A stretch of 64,000 nucleotides of DNA from Streptomyces violens (lineage in GTDB: Bacteria; Actinomycetota; Actinomycetes; Streptomycetales; Streptomycetaceae): the NCBI RefSeq assembly GCF_000717745.1, contig NZ_JOBH01000013.1, forward strand, positions 1 to 64,000, written 5' to 3'. Within the stretch, counting starts at the first letter, position 1; every line of letters starts with the position of its first letter. The notes below the pieces were generated by a model. It had not been told where the DNA came from, made no database searches, and saw only the letters and a program-made list of their open reading frames with translations. Both the position numbers and the translations under genes were made by a program. Positions 59,009 through 64,000 of this stretch are shown here, piece by piece.

Positions 59009-60514
59009 TCATCTCCGGGGCGCCGACGCCCCGCCCGTGCCCAGCCAGCCCGCCAGCTTGCCGCCCTGGGAGACCGCCTGGAGGCGCCGCTCGGCCGCGT
59101 CCCGCACCGGGTCGGTCGCCACGACCAGAAGCTCGTCGCCGCGCCGCAGAACGGTCGTGGGTGACGGTACGAAGCTCGTGCCGTCCCGGACGACCAGCGT
59201 GACCGCGGCACCGGCCGGCAGTCGCAGCTCGGCGATCTCCACGCCGTGCATCCGCGACTTCGGGCCGATCGCCGTCGACAGGAGGTGGCCGCGCAGGCGC
59301 TCCAGAGGCGCGGACTCGATACCGAGGTCGGCCGCCTCCTCGCTGTCGCCGATCCGCAGCCGCCGGGCGAGCCAGGGCAGCGTCGGGCCCTGCACGAGGG
59401 TGTAGACGACCACGAGCACGAACACGATGTTGAAGACGCGCTCGCTCCCGGGGACCTCGCCGACCATCGGGATCGTCGCCAGCACGATGGGTACGGCGCC
59501 GCGCAGTCCCGCCCACGAGAGCAGCGTCTGCTCGCGCCACGGCATACGGAACGGCCGCAGGGTGAGCAGTACGGACAGCGGGCGGGCGATCAGCGTCAGT
59601 ATCAGACCGATGACGATCGCGGGCAGGATGTCGTCGCCGAGGTTGTGCGGCGTGACGAGCAGGCCGAGCAGGATGAACATGCCGATCTGGCCGAGCCAGC
59701 CGAGCCCCTCGGCGAAGCCGCGAGTGGCCGCGGAGTGCGGCAGCTTGGAGTTCCCGAGGACCATCGACGCCAGGTAGACCGCGAGGAAGCCGGAGCCGTG
59801 CGCGAGAGCGCCCGCGGCGTACGCGGAGACCGCGATGGCCATGACGGCGATCGGGTACAGGCCGGAGGCCGGCAGAGCCACGTGCCGCATGCCGTACGCG
59901 CCGAGCCAGCCGATCGCGACGCCGATCGCGGCGCCGATGGCCAGCTCCAGGGCGATCTCGCCGATCAGGACGTACCAGTGCTCGACCGGGCCCGCCGTGG
60001 AGAACGCGACGACCAGGATGACCACGGGGGCGTCGTTGAAGCCCGATTCGGCCTCCAGGACGCCCGTGAGGCGGGACGGCAGCGGGACGCTGCGCAGCAC
60101 CGAGAAGACCGCCGCGGCGTCGGTGGAGGAGACCACCGCGCCGATGAGGAGCGCCTGCCGCCACTCCAGCCCGACCAGATAGTGCGCGCCGGCCGCGGTG
60201 ACCCCCACGCTCACCGCGACACCGAGGGTGGAGAGCAACGCGGCCTGGGGGAGCGCCGGTCTGACTTCTTTCCACTTCGTACCGAGACCGCCCTCGGCGA
60301 GGATCACCACGAGCGCGGCATAGCCCAGGATCTGGGTCAGTTCGGCGTTGTCGAAGACGACTCCGATGCCGTCGGCCCCTATGGCGACGCCGATCCCCAA
60401 GTAAACGAGCAGGCTGGGAAGCCCGCTGCGCGAGGAGATCCGTACGGCCGCCACGGCGATGAGCAGTACGAAAGAGCAGACCAGCAGGAGTTCGTTGAGG
60501 CGGTCGACAGTCAG
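59009..60514 (-). CDS. Cation/proton antiporter (NhaP2/CPA1 type), apparent CTG start
   Basis: 501 aa from CTG 60514. Potassium/sodium-proton antiporter: about 12 membrane segments, GAVVSSTDAAAVFSVLRSVP, ESGFNDAPVVILVVAFSTAG (ND motif) and LRGAVPIVLATIPMVGE, then a C-terminal regulatory TrkA-C-like domain (about 410-490: LLSTAIGPKSRMHGVEIAEL, RDGTSFVPSPTTVLRRGDEL). The family N-terminus (TVDRLNELLLVCSFVLLIAV) is encoded upstream of the first GTG (60454) and can only be included by starting at CTG 60514, which has GGAAGG 9 nt upstream. Divergent from the penicillin-acylase gene through an AT-rich region. Confidence 0.88.
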   Translation of the reverse strand: MTVDRLNELLLVCSFVLLIAVAAVRISSRSGLPSLLVYLGIGVAIGADGIGVVFDNAELTQILGYAALVVILAEGGLGTKWKEVRPALPQAALLSTLGVAVSVGVTAAGAHYLVGLEWRQALLIGAVVSSTDAAAVFSVLRSVPLPSRLTGVLEAESGFNDAPVVILVVAFSTAGPVEHWYVLIGEIALELAIGAAIGVAIGWLGAYGMRHVALPASGLYPIAVMAIAVSAYAAGALAHGSGFLAVYLASMVLGNSKLPHSAATRGFAEGLGWLGQIGMFILLGLLVTPHNLGDDILPAIVIGLILTLIARPLSVLLTLRPFRMPWREQTLLSWAGLRGAVPIVLATIPMVGEVPGSERVFNIVFVLVVVYTLVQGPTLPWLARRLRIGDSEEAADLGIESAPLERLRGHLLSTAIGPKSRMHGVEIAELRLPAGAAVTLVVRDGTSFVPSPTTVLRRGDELLVVATDPVRDAAERRLQAVSQGGKLAGWLGTGGASAPRR

Positions 60515-60548
60515 GGGCCGGGTCCTTCCAGGTGACTCTCCGGGCGAA

Positions 60549-60612
60549 CGCTCCCCGGATTTTTACTTACCGTATCTAGTTACTGACCCTAACAATTTAC
60601 CATTACTTGAAT
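60549..60612. promoter_or_regulatory. AT-rich divergent promoter region
   Basis: In a genome of over 70% GC this stretch is mostly A/T, with repeated TTAC words (TTACTTACC, GTTACTGACC, TTTACCATTACTTG). It separates the antiporter and acylase starts and probably holds promoters for both; no -35/-10 pair is convincing enough to assign. Confidence 0.5.
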
Positions 60613-60707
60613 GTCGGAGCCCTTGGTGGTGACTCCGCGTAGGGGTCGCCGAACCGGTGCGCCTATGGTTGCTCCAGCACTCCCACCCTGCCCCTCGAAG
60701 GACAGAG

Positions 60708-63422
60708 ATGCCCGCCAACAAGTCCGGCCCCGCTCCGAAGAAAAAGGGGCGGCGCGCCCGCCTCGTCGTCATCTTGGTCGTGCTTCTGCTCGTGGCGGGC
60801 GTCGGCTACGGGACGTTCTGGGGCGTCAGCACGGTCCGCGCCTCCTACCCGGAGACCACCGGGTCCCTGAAGATGCCCGGCCTGTCCAGCCCCGTGGACG
60901 TCATGCGGGACGGCAACGGCATCCCGCAGATCTACGCCGACTCCGATGAGGACCTCTTCCGCGCCCAGGGCTACGTCCAGGCACAGGACCGCTTCTGGGA
61001 GATGGACGTCCGCCGCCACATGACGGCCGGGCGGCTCTCGGAGATGTTCGGCAAGAGCCAGGTGAAGACCGACTCCTTCCTGCGCACCCTCGGGTGGCAC
61101 GACACCGCGCAGAAGGAGTACGACACCAAGCTGTCGGACAGCACGAAGAAGTACCTCGACGCCTACTCGGCCGGCGTCAACGCCTACCTCAAGGACCACG
61201 AAGGCTCGGCGCTGTCCCTGGAGTACGCGGCGCTCGGCCTTGAGAACGACTACAAGCCGGGCAAGTGGACGCCGGCCGACTCCGTGGCCTGGCTCAAGGC
61301 CATGGCCTGGGACCTGCGCGGCAACATGCAGGACGAGATCGACCGGTCCCTGATGACCAGCCGCTTCTCCCAGAAGCAGATCGCCGAGCTCTACCCGTCC
61401 TACCCGTACGACCGCAACAAGCCGATCGTGCAGGGCGGCGCCGTCGACCCGGGGGCCAAGGAGTTCGACCCCGAGGCCACCGCGAGCAGCACGCAGTCCG
61501 GAAGCGCGGCCGGCGCGGCGCAGTCCCTTCAGAGCCAGCTCTCGGCGTTCTCCAACACCCTGGACGAAGTGCCCGCGCTGCTCGGTCCGAACGGCAACGG
61601 CATCGGCTCCAACTCCTGGGTCGTCTCCGGCAAGCACACCACCACCGGTAAGCCGCTGCTGGCCAACGACCCGCACCTGGCGCCGCAGATGCCCTCGCTC
61701 TGGTACCAGATGGGCCTGCACTGCCGTACGAAGAGCCCGCAGTGCAACTACGACGTCTCCGGTTTCACCTTCTCCGGGATGCCGGGCGTGATAATCGGCC
61801 ACAACCAGGACATCTCCTGGGGCATGACCAACCTCGGGGCCGACGTCTCCGACCTGTACCTGGAGAAGGTCGGCGAGAACGGCTACCTGTACGACGGCCG
61901 TGAGGTGCCCTTCACGACCCGCAGGGAGACCATCAAGGTCGCCGGCGGCGCCAGCCGCACCATCACCGTACGGTCCACCAACAACGGGCCCGTGGTCTCC
62001 GACCGCGACGACGAGCTGGCCAAGGTCGGCAAGGACGCCCCCGTGGGCAACGCCGCGCCCGACCGCGGCGACGGCTACGCCATCTCCCTGAAGTGGACCG
62101 CGCTCTCCCCGGGCCGCTCCATGGATGCCGTGTTCGAAATGAACCGGGCCTCCGGCTGGGACGAGTTCCGTAAGGCGGCGCACCACTTCGAGGTGCCGTC
62201 GCAGAACCTCATCTACGCCGACACCAAGGGCAACATCGGCTACCAGGCGCCCGGCCGCATCCCCGTACGCGGCAAGGGCGACGGCTCGCTGCCCGCGCCG
62301 GGCTGGGACCCGGAGTACCGGTGGACCGGCTACATCCCGCAGTCCGCGCTGCCCTGGGAGCTCAACCCCAAGAGCGGCTACATCGTCACCGCCAACCAGG
62401 CCGTGATCGATCAGGACAAGTACCCGTACCTGATCACCCGGGACTGGGGCTACGGAGCGCGCAGCCAGCGGATCAACGACCTGATCCAGTCCAAGATCAA
62501 GGACGGCGGCAAGATCTCCACGCATGACATGCAGACCATGCAGCTGGACAACAGCAGCGAGATCGCCGAACTGCTCACGCCGTACCTGCTGAAGCTCGAC
62601 ATCAAGGACCCGTACGTCCGCGAGGCCCAGCAGCTCCTGGAGGGCTGGAACTACACCCAGGAGTCCGACTCGGCGGCCGCCGCCTACTTCAACGCGGTCT
62701 GGCGCAACACCCTGAAGCTGGCCTTCGGCGACAAGATGCCCAAGGAGCTGCGCGTCGACGGCCAGTGCCTGACGGTCCACCCGGCCGACGAGACCGGGCC
62801 GGCCGACGACCTGCAGAAGTGGGTCCGCGAATGCGGTGAGCGTGCCAAGGACTCCGCGCAGCCCGACGGCGGCGACCGCTGGTACGAGGTCGTGCGGAAG
62901 ATCCTCGACGACCCCGGCAACGACTGGTGGAAGACCGAGGACAAGCCGGGCCGCCCCGGTGACAAGAACCGCGACCAGCTCCTCGCGCACGCCATGCAGG
63001 ACGCGCGCTACGAGCTGACCGCCAAGCTCGGCAAGAACATCAACACCTGGAGCTGGGGCCGTCTGCACCAGCTCACGCTGAAGAACCAGACGCTCGGCAC
63101 GGACGGACCCGGCATGCTGCAGGGCCTGTTCAACCGCGGCCCCTGGAACCTCGGCGGCGGCGAGGCGGCCGTGAACGCCACCGGCTGGAACGCCGCCGGC
63201 GGCTACCAGGTCGTCTGGGTGCCCTCGATGCGGATGGTCGTCAACCTCGCGGACCTCGACAAGTCGCGCTGGATCAACCTCACCGGCGCCTCGGGGCACG
63301 CGTACAACGCGCACTACGACGACCAGACCGGCAAGTGGGTCAAGGGCGAACTGCTGCCGTGGGCCTTCTCGGAGAAGGCCGTCAAGGCCGCGACGAAGGA
63401 CACGCTGACGCTGTCGCCGTGA
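60708..63422 (+). CDS. Penicillin-acylase family Ntn hydrolase, secreted
   Basis: Self-processing Ntn hydrolase of the penicillin G acylase/AHL acylase type, 904 aa. N-terminal basic segment and membrane/signal helix (LVVILVVLLLVAGVGYGTFW); alpha part with DVMRDGNGIPQIYADSDEDLFRAQGYVQAQDRFWEM; spacer about 255-300; beta part starting at catalytic Ser301 in NGIGS-NSW; then KPLLANDPHLAPQMPSLWY and WGRLHQLTLKNQ. ATG 60708 with GAAGGA. Acts outside the cell on amides; natural substrates may be acyl-homoserine lactones, capsaicin-like amides or antibiotics. Confidence 0.92.
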   Translation: MPANKSGPAPKKKGRRARLVVILVVLLLVAGVGYGTFWGVSTVRASYPETTGSLKMPGLSSPVDVMRDGNGIPQIYADSDEDLFRAQGYVQAQDRFWEMDVRRHMTAGRLSEMFGKSQVKTDSFLRTLGWHDTAQKEYDTKLSDSTKKYLDAYSAGVNAYLKDHEGSALSLEYAALGLENDYKPGKWTPADSVAWLKAMAWDLRGNMQDEIDRSLMTSRFSQKQIAELYPSYPYDRNKPIVQGGAVDPGAKEFDPEATASSTQSGSAAGAAQSLQSQLSAFSNTLDEVPALLGPNGNGIGSNSWVVSGKHTTTGKPLLANDPHLAPQMPSLWYQMGLHCRTKSPQCNYDVSGFTFSGMPGVIIGHNQDISWGMTNLGADVSDLYLEKVGENGYLYDGREVPFTTRRETIKVAGGASRTITVRSTNNGPVVSDRDDELAKVGKDAPVGNAAPDRGDGYAISLKWTALSPGRSMDAVFEMNRASGWDEFRKAAHHFEVPSQNLIYADTKGNIGYQAPGRIPVRGKGDGSLPAPGWDPEYRWTGYIPQSALPWELNPKSGYIVTANQAVIDQDKYPYLITRDWGYGARSQRINDLIQSKIKDGGKISTHDMQTMQLDNSSEIAELLTPYLLKLDIKDPYVREAQQLLEGWNYTQESDSAAAAYFNAVWRNTLKLAFGDKMPKELRVDGQCLTVHPADETGPADDLQKWVRECGERAKDSAQPDGGDRWYEVVRKILDDPGNDWWKTEDKPGRPGDKNRDQLLAHAMQDARYELTAKLGKNINTWSWGRLHQLTLKNQTLGTDGPGMLQGLFNRGPWNLGGGEAAVNATGWNAAGGYQVVWVPSMRMVVNLADLDKSRWINLTGASGHAYNAHYDDQTGKWVKGELLPWAFSEKAVKAATKDTLTLSP

Positions 63423-63441
63423 CGCGGTAGCCGGTGCGCAA

Positions 63442-63484
63442 CGATCGCCGGGCGGTCCCCGAAGACGGGACCGCCCGGCGATCG
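63442..63484. terminator. 18-bp perfect hairpin terminator
   Basis: CGATCGCCGGGCGGTCCC (63442-63459) pairs perfectly with GGGACCGCCCGGCGATCG (63467-63484), loop CGAAGAC, between the convergent acylase and cyclo-ligase genes. Confidence 0.93.
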
Positions 63485-63490
63485 GCGTTC

Positions 63491-64000
63491 TCAGGCGCCC
63501 GCGGGGCGCTCCGTGAACCGGTGCACGCCCGACGGCGTCACCGCCGCCTGCACCGGCCGGTCGTGCGGATCGACCGGTACCTCCTCCAGGACCTCGCCGT
63601 CGTACAGCAGCACCACCAGCGCGGGCGTGGCACCGGCGCGTTCCAGCCGCGCCAGCACCCGGTCGTAACTGCCGCCCCCGCGCCCGAGCCGCAGGCCCCG
63701 CCGGTCCACCGCCAGACCCGGCAGGAACACCGCTCCCGCGTCCGTGACGGCCTCGGGACCGAGCCGGGGCCCCGCGGGCTCCAGCAGCCCCCGTCCGGCC
63801 TTCATGAGCCGCTCAGGGCCCTCGTACGCCGCCCAGTCCAGGTCGTTGTCCGGCAGCAGGACCGGCAGCAGTACGCGCACGCCCGCCGCCCGCAGCCGCT
63901 CCAGCAGCGCACGGGTGGACGGCTCGCGGCCGATCGACACGTACGCGGCGACCGTCCGGGCCTCGGCCAACTCCCTGAGCTGCAGCGCTCGCTCGGACAG
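63491..64000 (-). CDS. 5-formyltetrahydrofolate cyclo-ligase, 5'-truncated by window end
   Basis: Converts 5-formyl-THF to 5,10-methenyl-THF using ATP. 170 codons visible; the reading frame stays open to base 64000, so the first about 30 residues lie outside. VAAYVSIGREPSTRALLERL, VRVLLPVLLPDNDLDW, AVFLPGLAVDRRGLRLGRGGGSYDRVL and EVPVDPHDRPVQAAVTPSGV match the family (glycine-rich ATP loop near the end). Convergent with the acylase gene. Confidence 0.92.
   Translation of the reverse strand: MSERALQLRELAEARTVAAYVSIGREPSTRALLERLRAAGVRVLLPVLLPDNDLDWAAYEGPERLMKAGRGLLEPAGPRLGPEAVTDAGAVFLPGLAVDRRGLRLGRGGGSYDRVLARLERAGATPALVVLLYDGEVLEEVPVDPHDRPVQAAVTPSGVHRFTERPAGA

Noticed and set aside
60663..63314. 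880-codon antisense frame over the penicillin acylase gene
   Set aside because: Shadow of the real gene; no start signal and no motif.
1..64000. CRISPR array or cas genes
   Set aside because: No regularly spaced 25-40 bp repeats or Cas-like proteins were seen.

Overview
The window is a very GC-rich actinobacterial chromosome segment, almost certainly Streptomyces or a close relative. Supporting signs are strong G/C third-position bias in every real gene, GTG starts, F420 biosynthesis (fbiC), a hrdD-type sigma factor, an XRE/DUF5753 plus DUF397 pair, and two GPP34 proteins. The gene content is mostly chromosomal-core: no integrase, transposase, phage gene or CRISPR array was seen. The first 78 bases are not genomic. 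They are an Illumina Nextera i7 adapter, so this is the raw end of a draft contig. The last gene (5-formyl-THF cyclo-ligase) runs off the right end.

Left part (0.2-21.5 kb): a secreted PHP-type phosphoesterase; an LLM-family oxidoreductase beside fbiC, which makes the F420 precursor FO; an ADP-ribosylglycohydrolase homologue that lacks several metal ligands; a sodium:solute symporter; a class I aminotransferase; the DUF397/DUF5753 pair; a GPP34 protein; a D,D-carboxypeptidase with a cytoplasmic tail of about 530 residues; a GT39-like membrane protein with an apparent ATC start; RecQ; and an excalibur lipoprotein.

Terpenoid locus (21.8-26.6 kb): a class I terpene synthase and a 76-aa secreted peptide on the plus strand face a minus-strand set of polyprenyl diphosphate synthase, ABC ATPase and ABC permease. 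A second GPP34 protein and tRNA-Arg(CCT) follow.

Middle (27.7-47.4 kb): two small membrane proteins, three regulators (two TetR, one MarR), an M6-type protease, a DHA2 drug exporter, two flavin-split-barrel proteins, a GNAT acetyltransferase, hrdD, the fructose PTS operon (fruR-fruK-small ORF-fruA), two L,D-transpeptidases, a CaiB-type CoA transferase, a YIP1-like protein and a P1 peptidase.

Right part (47.6-64 kb): group III truncated haemoglobin, O-methyltransferase, M20 amidohydrolase, MerR-PP2C fusion, SQR-like flavoprotein, a stand-alone N-terminal piece of an AMP-forming synthetase, mscL, a decayed SAF-type gene, MTA phosphorylase, an FmdB/Ruc-like zinc-ribbon gene behind a CIRCE heat-shock operator, an MFS gene with a heavily structured leader, a cation/proton antiporter with an apparent CTG start, and a secreted penicillin-acylase-family enzyme.

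The most interesting items are the CIRCE-controlled Ruc-like gene, the terpene synthase / secreted peptide / exporter locus, the 31-codon ORF coupling fruK to fruA, the degenerate ADP-ribosylglycohydrolase with a duplicated ribosome-binding site, and the eight-unit heptamer repeat and 23-bp inverted repeat around the TetR-exporter pair.
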